Part shown: one piece after another, positions 1 to 9,471 of the stretch
Layout: each line of letters opens with the position of its first letter
How positions within the stretch are numbered: position 1 is the first letter of the stretch
From: Mytilinidion resinicola
Lineage: Eukaryota > Ascomycota > Dothideomycetes > Mytilinidiales > Mytilinidiaceae
Reading direction: 5' to 3'
DNA: 64,000 nucleotides
NCBI RefSeq assembly: GCF_010093595.1
Contig: NW_022985464.1
Location: 280,470-344,469 of the forward strand
Program-made: the position numbers and the translations under genes
The notes under the pieces: model-generated
Seen by the model: the letters and a program-made list of their open reading frames with translations, nothing else
Told to the model about the DNA's origin: nothing
Databases searched by the model: none

Positions 1-637
1 AGCTTACTGAGTCTTTCTCAATCTCGATGTTGGCTTTGTCCTTGGGCACGCCCTTGGCCAGCAATGTGAAGTAGACATTTTCCGCGTTCTGGTACCAGTC
101 ATGCTTGATCTTGTCTGCAGGCGTTGGCTGGATAGGCTTCGGGGAAGCTGCGGGAGCTGCTGTAGCTTTGTTGGTTGCAGAGCTTTGGGCGGCCGGGCTC
201 GGGACCTCTGCAGAAGGGATGTCCTTCACGGTAGCCGTTCGACGCTCGTCGCCCTCGGGAAGCGTTGCCATCTTCGTCTTAACCTTGGATTCCCAAACCG
301 CCAGCGTCTTCTCCTTCTCGTCGAGCTTCTTCACAAGAGCGAAGACGTACTCTGCATCGGCGTACCTCTCGAGGAAGAACAGAGCTATGGCTCGTCGTAG
401 TTGGGAGTCCTTTATGAGCTCGCGTTTGGCGCGCTTGTGGGCGAGCACCACGGCCACTTCGGCGTCGGCGAGTGCAGCTTCGTAGTTTGGCGGTTTGGCT
501 CGCTGATAGGCAGTCGATCGCTTGATGTAGTAATCGACGGCATTTGGATTGACGGCAAGTGCGGACGTGTAGAGCTTGATTGCTTCCTCGAAGTTGCTGG
601 CTTGCAATGCAGCTGCTCCCCGTGCCGCAAGATCCAT
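1..637 (-). CDS. SGT1: SGT1-like co-chaperone (TPR + start of CS domain), 3' part outside window
   Basis: The minus frame opens with ATG at 637 (MDLAARGAAALQASNFEEAI) and stays open to the window edge. Residues 1-125 form a TPR domain (NPNAVDYYIKRSTAYQRAK is typical), followed by an Ala/Pro/Ser-rich linker and the start of a CS domain (KIKHDWYQNAENVYFTLLAKG). TPR-then-CS is the architecture of Sgt1, the Hsp90/Skp1 co-chaperone needed for kinetochore and SCF ubiquitin-ligase assembly. The last bases on this strand read CAGTAAGC, which may be a 5' splice site, so the frame may leave the exon at about base 6. The C-terminal SGS domain is not in the window. No damage is visible. Confidence 0.88.
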   Translation of the reverse strand, partial: MDLAARGAAALQASNFEEAIKLYTSALAVNPNAVDYYIKRSTAYQRAKPPNYEAALADAEVAVVLAHKRAKRELIKDSQLRRAIALFFLERYADAEYVFALVKKLDEKEKTLAVWESKVKTKMATLPEGDERRTATVKDIPSAEVPSPAAQSSATNKATAAPAASPKPIQPTPADKIKHDWYQNAENVYFTLLAKGVPKDKANIEIEKDSVS

Positions 638-1366
638 GGTATGAGTGCGAGGTTGAGCAGTCGGTGGCGTGGTTGCTGTGAGTTGTCGAGCTTCCAAGAT
701 AGAGTCCTTGGCCGTACAAGAAGCGGGCTAGGAGGGTGGCAGGAGGGTGGGATTAAATAGTCGGATGAAGTGGGATGTGGACCTCTGCCTAGCGCACTGT
801 CCATCCTGCCACAAATAAATCCGGGGTACCACGGTGCACGGATACCTGGACTAATTCACCCCTCGATTGACTCAACGACATTGCACCCTCTTGAAGGGCT
901 CCAATGGATTACGTGCATCCGCGGAAGGACTTGCAATATTCCAAGGCGGTCCTTTCCTCAGGCAATTCCACGATCTCAAAGGCAAAGCAAAGGTCTTGAT
1001 TTTGATGTCGCGGGTGCAGTTTCTTATAGTCAATCTGTGCTCTCCTTACCCTTCATGAGGCCATCAAAGGTATGCGTACCCAACAGACAGCCTGAGAGTA
1101 TGGCACCATGCGTCGTATACCCGCGTATTTATTTGCTTGTCATTCACTTCTCATATCCAAGAGCCGTCCATCCTTTTTGTTCCGCGCTCAGCTTGATAGA
1201 CATGCGCATGATTTCGTTCATTCTGTTACTTCAAGCGACGCACTACTTCTACACAAATAGAAAACGAGAGGATGACAGCAATGTCCGGAAACGCCATCTC
1301 CAACATTAATTAACGCCATTAGAGCTACCGGCCCGACTACATGAATCTCTGCAAAGCTTTGGATAC
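638..1366. other. intergenic, upstream of SGT1
   Basis: Contains the SGT1 promoter side. A plus-strand open frame of 179 codons (770-1309) has no recognisable domain and low-complexity composition, and I do not call it. No repeat or RNA gene seen. Confidence 0.5.
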
Positions 1367-2777
1367 TCAGTGTTCCCTCCATTGACGTCTGCCTGAAGCC
1401 TCCATGCCGACGTGGTCATGAAGTCCAAGCTTGCCCCAAAAGTCAGAGCTCCGCATACTCGCGTCATTCTGCGAAGCAGAACTGCTGACCATCAACTCCC
1501 ATAACCGAGGAACCTTCATGACGACTTCCCCTGGAGACCCAGTGCCACCGGTATCCGCATTCGTTGTGGTCATAGTCTTGGTCACCAGCTGAGTATTTAG
1601 CTGGTGAACATCCATCTCACCAGGCTTCTCTGCGCTCTTGTTGACGAAGCATACAAGAAACTCATCGTACTTCAATGAAAGCTTTGCCAGGTTTTGGATG
1701 AAACAGCGCCAGAGCGCCAATTTCGTGACGGTTGCCCATGGTGTCATCATATCGGCGGTCGTACATTCCACGATGTAAACCTCATGCAGTGTCTCTTTGT
1801 GCTTGGTCAAGAAGACTTCTGTGGCGCTCCAGGGAAGGTGAAGACCGACGAGGGTCAGCTTACGGAGGTTCTCGAAACGCACTTCAGACAGATCCCGGAC
1901 GGGCAAGGCGGCAAGGCGGATGGGGTCAGTAATGACCAGCTCCTCAATCTTCGGTGCGGTTTTGGCATAGTTCCAGAAAGCGTACAGCTGATTTGTTCGC
2001 CTCCAAAGGTGGCTTTCATCCTCCTCGAGCTTGATCTTTAACACTCGTAAGCTTCTGGCTAGGTAGGCGAAGTTCTCGAAGTTGACGATTTGTGCAGTTA
2101 GGTTTGGCGACTTTGGGAGCCCAAAATAGGTATGCGGGGATTGAGGGGACGAGGTCGCTTGCTATTAAGGTAGCGAGATGGAAATTGAGCTCAGGTATCT
2201 CTCGGCTTGTCCGCTCGAAACATTGACGAAGGATGTGAAGGCCGCGGTAAAACTCCCTGGCATGTTCTTCTCTGAAAAAGGTCAAATGATATGGGACGGG
2301 AACGCGGTTAAACTCATGTGAGTGCTTGAGCCAGTGCCGCCTTTCTGGGGAATTGTAGAGGACATTGGAGTCCTTGCCCAGGAAGCCGACATCAGGAAAA
2401 GTGACCCGGCGTAGATTCGGTAAGAGGTTTTCGCACAGAGCAAACCTAAGAACACTTCCATCTGCTTGAGACCTTTGATTATTCAGGTATTCTCTCGTTG
2501 ATTGACTGTTCGCCAGCGCTGCTGTAGGGTACGTCGTGTCATCCCACACAAGCTCGGTGATCTTCTCTCGGTATAGGCGGTTATTGATGATTTCTTTGAA
2601 AGCTGCAAGGTCTCGGGAATGGTGCGAAAGGTAGATGCGCTTCATGGGGAGGAAGTGGCCTCCGGTGTAGGCACAGGCGCGCTCTATGAGGCGGAAGCTC
2701 TTAATATCCTCGAGGTTCGACAAGTACCGGGCAACGCTATCTTGCATTTCCTGGGAAAGTTCTCCGAAAGTAAACAT
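1367..2777 (-). pseudogene. F-box-like protein gene with a 1-bp frameshift
   Basis: ATG at 2777 (MFTFGELSQEMQDSVARYL) begins an F-box-like N-terminus: 'ELSQEMQDSVARYLSNLEDIKSFRLIERAC' in outline, the usual fungal F-box spacing, followed by text typical of fungal F-box proteins with a C-terminal leucine-rich part. The frame breaks near 2123-2126: the upstream frame runs on to an unrelated tail, while the frame ending at 1367 reads FGLPKSPNLTAQIV then NFENFAYLARSLRVLKI straight into the rest. Removing one base from the AAAA run at 2123-2126 gives one 469-codon frame. No plausible intron of the right length covers the break. It is either a recent pseudogene or a homopolymer error. Role, if intact: substrate receptor of an SCF ubiquitin ligase; substrate unknown. 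Confidence 0.6.
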
Positions 2778-3184
2778 CTTCAAGGTTTGGACGTGGGGAT
2801 TTAGGTGTTTTGAGTTCTGTTGTGGTAGCAGAAAGAGTATGCTCTTGCACGTAGACGTTGGGGTTGGAAGAGAAGTGCTGTCTCGAGGATGTCGCAAAGA
2901 AATTATACTCATGTGCGAAACAGAGCGCACCAGCGAAGCTGCCTTGGTCCCATGGGCCAACGAGACCTGTACCATGGAATGCTCGGGCAGGCAACACACG
3001 TCGTGCTTCGAGACCAGCGAGCTGATTGTAGGGATTGGACGATCTTCTACGTCCCCTATGTATCTCCTCAATCTAAGATAGGCTTTCACAGTAGCTGGTG
3101 TTCTAGGAAGCCTCTATTGATAGGGTGTTCACTTCAGCTTTGGCGTAGTCATGACTATTTTGAACCAGGGAACTGTACGCTAGT
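2778..3184. other. intergenic, upstream of the F-box-like gene
   Basis: No supported gene; open frames here are shadows or extensions of the F-box-like gene. The right end passes into repeat copy A. Confidence 0.4.
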
Positions 3185-3425
3185 CTACCATGAAACAGGT
3201 AGTACGATATCCCAATGTGCACCCAAGCAATTTCCTTTCCCATTCAGGGAACTGAGCTGCTTACGCTCCAGCCTGAGCTGTGGCTGTGCTAAAGTGAGCG
3301 GATCCTGATTTGGGACTGAGGCCCCTGTTCTGGGCCCTGCCCTGGAAGGCCCGTAGACCTGCCAGGTTCCAATTTCCAGGCCCCAAGTCTCGAGTAAACT
3401 TGCTCCACGATATGTTACGGGCTAT
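3185..3425 (+). repeat. degenerate interspersed repeat, copy A
   Basis: From 'gaaacaggtagtacga' to 'cgatatgttacggg' this matches 21955-22250 in the same orientation over most of its length (shared blocks include 'cccaagcaatttcctttccc', 'ctccagcctgagctgt', 'ctcgagtaaactt'). Copy B holds about 60 extra bases in the middle. Differences are mostly C/T and G/A, as RIP would leave. No coding capacity. It could be a piece of an LTR or a non-autonomous transposon; ends are not resolved. Confidence 0.7.
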
Positions 3426-3700
3426 TCTGCAGACAGCCACGTTCCTAAAGCGGCACGTTCTTAAGACGGCACGTTCTTAAGACGGCATGTTCTCAAGACA
3501 GCATATTCTCAAGACGGCACGTTCTCAAGACGGCATGTTCTTAAGATAACTACGGTCTTAGAACGGTAGCATCTCAAAACGGGGTCGTTCTCCAGACAGT
3601 CACGCTCTTAAGATAGACTCGTCCGGAAACTGTTATATTCTCAAGATGGACATGCTCTTGGGGCAGTGCCGTATTAAAACGATTGTGTTCTTAGAAAGTT
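3424..3700 (+). repeat. 16-bp tandem repeat array (GACGGCACGTTCTTAA)
   Basis: At least six consecutive 16-bp units between about 3450 and 3545 (GACGGCACGTTCTTAA with C/T and G/A variation), then increasingly decayed units to about 3700. A second array with the reverse-complement unit lies at 22428-22612. Each unit carries CTTAAG or CTCAAG. No function known to me. Confidence 0.75.
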
Positions 3701-4499
3701 GTCATCTGGCGCGGGTGTTCTATAACTCAAGCCCTCGTTTGGCCCTGGTTGGGCCGTGATTTATGTCCACTGAGTCGGGGCCCAGACACGATAATATAGA
3801 AACGCTGATAAAGCGGCACTAAGAGCGTGAAAAGGAGAGCAATGCTCACCTACATTAGTAAAAGCGGTAGACCGAGCACCCATAAAATCGTAAGTGCAGG
3901 TACTCGTAAAGGTGTAACTAGGGTCGTATGGTTTGGGTTTAGCGAATGCATCACGTGAGAATATGCGTATTCTACCTACTCTTAGCGTGCATACGCCGCT
4001 CTATTACTTTCTATTCTAGCGTTTAAAAATGTCATGACTGGTAGAGAACACGGGACGACAACAGCGTCCTATAGGTGCATTTAAGCCTTCTCATTATACG
4101 AGTCTAGGTGTGCTAGTAAATGACTAAACACAGCTGTGCATAATATGTAGTCAGAATACCAGTTCCTTTTCCCGCCTCCGCATAGCTCTTAGACCTCTCC
4201 ATAAGCGGGGGCCTATGAGCCTCGGATACTGTATTCCTGACAGCACTATGCCCACCGGCTAGGACAACTCGTTAATAATAGAGCTAAAGGTAGCGATTCC
4301 CGATGATGGTAAGCTCGAGCTCCGTTTCACCCTTCTCTTGTCCTCATCCCGCACCTTCGTTATACCTTTCTTCACTTCTATGATGCCGACGAATCTCGAA
4401 CGCGTGAGCAAATAGGCATTGCCTCTATTACTCTCCGAGCAAGTACGTGCTACCTTTGTAAGCTAGCTCTACTTTCCTCAAAGCCGATACTAATTCTCA
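3701..4499. other. gene-free, repeat-like DNA
   Basis: AT-rich, stop-dense in all frames, with no recognised motif; probably decayed transposon sequence. The right part may include decayed upstream sequence of the hydrolase pseudogene (a CTTACAG 3' splice site lies just after 4499). Confidence 0.4.
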
Positions 4500-6262
4500 T
4501 CCTTACAGTGGCGGCAGCCGTCGTCTAGCTTGGAACCTCACCCTTTTAAGGGCAAGAAGGGTGCCTCCAACTATTTCAAAGATGTCACCTTCGCTATAAT
4601 GCGGTCGCAACTTGGCGCGTTGAACCTCGCCCAGTTCCGATATATAAACCCGTGGACTACCGACGTGTATCTCTAGTTCGCGAAGGATAACGGCTTTGCA
4701 CTAGACAGTATTATACTGCCTAACGGAAAGCAGGCATATTAGATTGGGAACAAGAATGCGCAAAAGACAATCGTGTACTTACATGGTATGCCAAATTCTG
4801 CGTCTAAAATTAGCAAGCTTTAGGTGCTGATTCTCGCGCAGGCGGCGGATACGTATTGCCTGGCAATGCCGGCCAGATGAAGTTTCTAATAGACATGAAA
4901 GATGCGTGCATCGACGCCGGACGAGACACAGCCATCCTGTTCCTCGCGTACACCACCGCGCCAGAGGCTAAATACCCCACCCAACTAACCTATAGTCCCT
5001 TTCGAAATGCGCGCCCCCCGGCGCTAAGCGAGAATATTTTTCCCCACCGTCCTCACCTGAATTTGTATGAAAAATTCAGGAATCCTCATCCCCCACCATC
5101 CTCAACGAATATCACACTACCTGTAGGCAATCCTCACCCCTTGTTCCTTGTGTACTATGCCTAATTAGGCAATCAATAAGCTCTAAGCCCCTAAATGGCC
5201 GGCACACGCGGCAAGAAGCGCACCAAAAGTGTCACTTTTGATTCTAGAGAGGAGGATGATGCTCCTACACCCCTAAAATTGTTAGCATACTGTAGGAAGG
5301 CCCGGGAGTGCTAAAAAGGGTTAGTAAGCCTACTAGGAAGGTGAAAGAGTGTGCTGCTGCTGCCAACGCCTTGCCCCTAAAGAAGAAGGCAAAGAGGCCC
5401 CCTCTAAGGCCCCCTCTAAGGCCTAAATCTACACTAAAGCAACCAACTGTAGTAGAGAGTTCACCTCCTGTTCTCTCTCTATCGCCGTCACCATCACAAT
5501 CGTCGTGGAGGATGGTGATCCCTGAGTCTCTCATACAAATTTGGGTGGGGATGGCGGGGAAAAATATTCTCGCTTAGCGCCGGGGGGGCGCGCATTTCGA
5601 AGCTGACTGTAAGCAATCGAGCTCCTGCGATATCTTATCGAAACCGAGCGACTCGATCCGGCAAACGCTTGTTCCAGCCGCCTCGTCCCTTAGTAGACCA
5701 GCCCGCTGACCCGTCATAGATTACTCTCGGCGGCGACTCCGCAGACGGCAACCTCGCAACCGGCGTCCTGGCCCATCTCGCGCACCCACACCCATCCATC
5801 GCCCCGCTCTCCCTCCCCGCGAAACTGCACGCCGCCTTCCTTATCTCCCCCTAGGTCTCCTTCAACACGTATATCCACTCGTTCCAGGCCAACGCCGAGA
5901 AAGACGCCTTCGACGGCCGCGTGCTGCGGCTCTGGTCCGCCGCGTTTCTCAGCAGCGACTCGCCCTTCGCCGGCGACTTCTACTCCGAGCCCGTCACGGC
6001 GCCCACGTCGTTTTGGGAGGGCGTCGCCGGCGTAGTAGATGAGGTGCTGATATAGGGCGGCAAGGATGAGGTGCTGATTGATGAGATTGAGGAGTTCATG
6101 GCACGGTTCCAGAAGGGCTTTGGGGGGGCTGGGGGGAAGGTGACGACGATTGCCACGGAGCGGGCGGCGCATGAGGAAATGATCCTCGATGTCATGTTTG
6201 GGTACAAGGAGAAGGGGAAGAGCCACCTCGTGCTGGAAAACTGGGTGAAGTCGCGCCTCTAG
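4500..6262 (+). pseudogene. alpha/beta-hydrolase (hormone-sensitive-lipase-like) pseudogene, split by a transposon
   Basis: Left part: reading from about 4550 gives YFKDVTFAIM, NPWTTDVYL, then an intron at 4786-4841 that restores the oxyanion motif HGGGYV. Right part after the insertion: GGDSADGN (nucleophile elbow; GDSAGGN is usual), LISP, SEPVTAP, GGKDEVLIDEIEEF (Asp) and AAHEEMIL (His), ending KSRL-stop at 6262. This covers the whole catalytic core of an HSL-type esterase. Breaks: TAG at 4674, 4740, 5852 and 6053; the last two, and probably 4740, replace an expected Trp (TGG to TAG), a RIP-type change. A further TAGTAG lies before the Ser motif. A 617-bp TIR element at 4993-5609 interrupts it after KYPTQL. 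Non-functional. Confidence 0.8.
4993..5609. mobile_element. 617-bp non-autonomous TIR transposon (Tc1/mariner or pogo/Fot-like) with TA target duplication
   Basis: Both ends carry a long inverted repeat of about 55 bp (shared core TTCGAAATGCGCG...GGCGCTAAGCGAGAATA, then TTTTTCCCC on the left and GGGGAAAAA on the right) with one indel in the C run. Outer ends read TAGTC/CAGTC and are flanked by TA at 4991-4992 and 5610-5611. Inside is a decayed basic open stretch (MAGTRGKKRTKSVTFD near 5196) and a direct repeat GGCCCCCTCTAA, which may be the remnant of the parent element's gene. Deleting it brings the two halves of the hydrolase pseudogene next to each other. Confidence 0.8.
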
Positions 6263-7438
6263 GTAGATTGTGCATATATCCTCTGCTGTAATAATATGTT
6301 AAAACGAACGACTGGATGACTTCTTGGTTAATTGTACAGTATTTCCTTGTCCTAAGTGCCGTCGACAATAGATCCCGTATGATTATCTTATTACCAGCGT
6401 CTCTTCTTGGAGTGGTCACGTCGAAATGCTTCATGGTTCTCAAAATGCGCCAAATTTGAGGACGGATCCACACCCCGCAGCTCATGAAACCAAGTGACCC
6501 TGCCTCTTTTGCCGATTATTCTTATAGGAATCAGGAGCTGCCATTCACCGGAAAAGCTATATTCGCCATGGCAAAGAGAGTAAAATCTTCTTACGTCCTT
6601 TCCCGTGTCTAGCTTGCCACAACCAGCCAGACAGTGATGGGCAACAGGTTGCTATAATTGATGGGTGCTCAGCATGGAATGCACATGTGTTCTCTGTCCA
6701 TGGCGAATGTTCTCGTACCTGGGCTGTAGGGCTTCAACCTGCTAGAAGGGAGAGCAAGAGGGGGTGGTCAATTCAGTATCTTGTGTGTGCAGGTTCCTTC
6801 CCGTCGCGGGGTATCTGGATCCACTTCATGAGAACACATCTTCTGGCACTAACTTCTGGAGGTGTGTCATGTTTTGATTGTAGTCGTCGGCAATAAGAAA
6901 AGGAAAATCTGACGTCACGTATTACTGGAATCGAAGCCTAGAATGAGCATCTGTAGTCAAGTTATCCTGCTCTCTTCTAGAACTTCACCGCGAGCAGGTC
7001 TACTTTTACAGTGTTAAATGCGTCAACAGACACCGAAACAAGTATCGTGGGAAAGAAGAGAAAACGTGAAGAGTGTGGGAATCGAAGTGATTTCTTCGGG
7101 GGAAATCTATGAGGTCGACGAACCTGGCGAATGGCGAGAGGCATCTGAAGACGATTTTTCTAGAAAAGGAAGCCCGGATTTGGGAACTGGCCGTTGTCAA
7201 GGGGCTAGAATTGGGCGCTTGAGGGCTGCATGGCTGCATGCTATGCGGTGCGATTTTCCGGCTTCAGACCCCATGACGTCTTGCTATACACAGCGGAACT
7301 TTCTCTTTGGGCGCAGCTTTACTCCCGTCCTGTATGCTCTTACCCTGCATTGTTATTCTCACACGAAACCCCAGTGCAGACTGCCAATGCTTTGCAGTGC
7401 TCCTCTTTGAGAGGCAATATTGAGCAATAGCACACCCA
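6263..7438. other. intergenic between hydrolase pseudogene and DUF6606 gene
   Basis: No supported coding region. A plus-strand open frame at 7018-7410 starts with a charged, well-mixed stretch but has no recognised domain, and I leave it uncalled. Confidence 0.4.
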
Positions 7439-8872
7439 TCAAGCAATCTCATAGGTGCCGAGGAAACTCTCAACCGAATCCTCGAAGTCAGCGAGTTCGA
7501 AATAAACAAAGTCCTTGTCTGCCGTGAAGTTGGACCTAGGAAAGAATTGCAATGCTCCACTCTCGACCGTGTTTCTCTGGAAAGAATGGCCGGCGCTAAC
7601 CTTTAACTCAGGTACGTCGGATTTGGGACCTAGCAGTTGAGTGACTCCGTCCAGGTACTGTCGCAACTCAGGAAGCTGCAATTTTGTATCCTCCTCGAAC
7701 TGGAGAGACTCTAGCGCAGAAAGGTTCAAAGTTTTGGCTTTGCTCTGGACGCGTGCCCATTCATCTTTGAGAGTCTTGTGCACGTCTTCCAGTACGTGTT
7801 GTGCGTAGGCTACCCCCGGACGTTCCACGGCGAAACCAGGGCCGTTAGGAGTCGAGCCCAACTTCAGTATCCGGCGCGAGATCTTGGTAGTCATGAAGAA
7901 AAGGAGGTCGTGAGGTAGGTGGAGAGCCGGAGACTCTCTCAAGACATAGCTCATGAAAAAGATCATGAATTCCTTGTATAACGATGACAGCTGTCTGGAA
8001 CCCGGGTTCAACATGCACAGCTGAAGCGAGACTCGAATCATAAGCCACAGACCGGAGCGTCTCCAAGGTGTCTGAGCTTCTTCTCCGAGAAAGACTTCCT
8101 CTCGGCTCCGCTTCGTGATACCCGAGACAGCGCATCGGCGGCCAAATCCACGGAGCACGCCCATCAGCATTCCCGTTACAAGCCTAGGGTCAGCAGTGTC
8201 GGGTTTGCAGCGTTCGTCATCCTTCGCGTCTTTGGGAAGGTTGCTCCAGTCCGTTTCTCGGTCCACAGTCGTGAGAAAATGGACGATTGCTTTGCGAAAA
8301 CGCTCGTCGTTCATGTGCTGAGCCTCGATCGATATCGCGGGGCCGGGGAACTGACGCCGGAGGCGTCCTTTGCACTTCATAACGTCGTCGTCGCGTACGA
8401 GCAGCTCCATGGATTGGAATTGGTACTCTTCATCAACGCGGACGATGAGGAGTCCCGCGTTCTGAGCTCTCATATGTATGGCCAGAATGTCTGCAGCTGT
8501 GATCAACGAATTGCTTTAGGTCTGGGAGAACAAGACCCTCGACTGACCGTTCTGACCAAGTCTTTCCAGCTCAGAGAGCAGCATCTTTCCTTCGAGAAAG
8601 CCGCCTCGGTCTCGTACACGCTGCATCCGTTTGATTAGCTCGATGCAGCGGTCGATGGTATCAGAACCTGATGCATCGCCGAAGGCCGTTCGAAAACGCT
8701 GCAGCGCGATTCGGACATCTTCCGTCAGAAACCATTCGTGGATATCGCTACCGTCGTTCTCTTGAGGCAGTTCTGGTGGAAGAAATATGTGGTTGATTGT
8801 GTAGAGTCGGGCTTCAATGTTGCGCTCCTCGAATTCTGCGGTCGCTTGGGGGATCTTTTCGTTTGCAGACAT
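7439..8872 (-). CDS. stand-alone DUF6606 protein (N-terminal module of the DUF3638 family)
   Basis: Two exons, 8872-8548 and 8496-7439; intron 8497-8547 (GTCAGT...CACAG) joins ERLGQN-A-ADILAIHMRAQNAG in phase 1 and gives 460 aa. It begins MSANEKIPQATAEFEERNI and soon shows YTINHIFLPPELPQENDGSD, the characteristic opening of DUF6606, then HMRAQNAGLLIVR, RRQFPGPAISIE, LVTGMLMGVLRGFG, WRRSGLWLMIRVSLQL, LPHDLLFFMTTKISRR and a closing FELADFEDSVESFL. To my knowledge this module is normally the first ~450 residues of ~3,000-aa fungal proteins with DUF3638/DUF3645. Here it stops and the rest of that protein lies on the opposite strand at 9472, starting where this one ends in family coordinates. Biochemical role unknown. 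Confidence 0.8.
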
Positions 8873-9471
8873 TTAGACTGGATTCAGTCGACGGAACAAA
8901 GCTCCGCTGTATTGGCTGACCGCAGATGGTGTGAGTGATCTGGTACTGCCTATAATGTAGCATTACCTTTCGGGACTGTGGCCCACTCTGGGGCCGAATA
9001 TGACAGCCTAGGGCAGCGACCGCCACCTCCCTTGTGGCTATGGCCTTTTTGGGTCGGAACCTTTAAGACCTGCGGTGAGTCTTCCTCCTTGTTTGATTGG
9101 GCGACGATACCGATGCCTAATCTGTGGCTGGCTGCTCTCGTCGTCAATTGGGAACATTTCATGCATGCTGCGTTGGCACCACAATTGAGGATGTGCCAAA
9201 ACAAAAAGTGGCGCAGTGAGGCACATTAGAAGGCGGACCAATGGTAGCTACAGTTTGGCGCGATGGCTTTCCTCACCGGTCGATTCTTGAGTTGCTGACA
9301 GCGTCATGCCGTGGACTGCAAACTTCCCCCGGTCTGCATGCGGGGAGTTTAATGATTTGCATGGTAGCCTTGCAAGATAAAATGCTACAAGATCGGGGCA
9401 GTATCAGTTTCAGAGCACATGCACGCACAACCTGCCTAGCGGATAGAGGACAAGTTCAGACTCGATCAGGA
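8873..9471. promoter_or_regulatory. shared divergent promoter region of the DUF6606 and DUF3638-HET genes
   Basis: 599 bp lie between the two opposed start codons. The giant frame is open from 9241, but residues encoded at 9241-9471 look unlike the family and I place the start at 9472. No clear TATA or factor site could be named. If the N-terminal module was inverted, this segment would contain its original promoter. Confidence 0.5.

Noticed and set aside
770..1309. 179-codon plus-strand open frame upstream of SGT1
   Set aside because: No domain, low-information composition, and it overlaps the SGT1 promoter.
3424..3700. CRISPR-like array
   Set aside because: Units are contiguous 16-mers without spacers, in a eukaryote; it is a decayed satellite.
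9241..9471. 77-codon N-terminal extension of the giant gene
   Set aside because: Composition unlike the family and adds nothing conserved; the start at 9472 leaves the family-like region intact.
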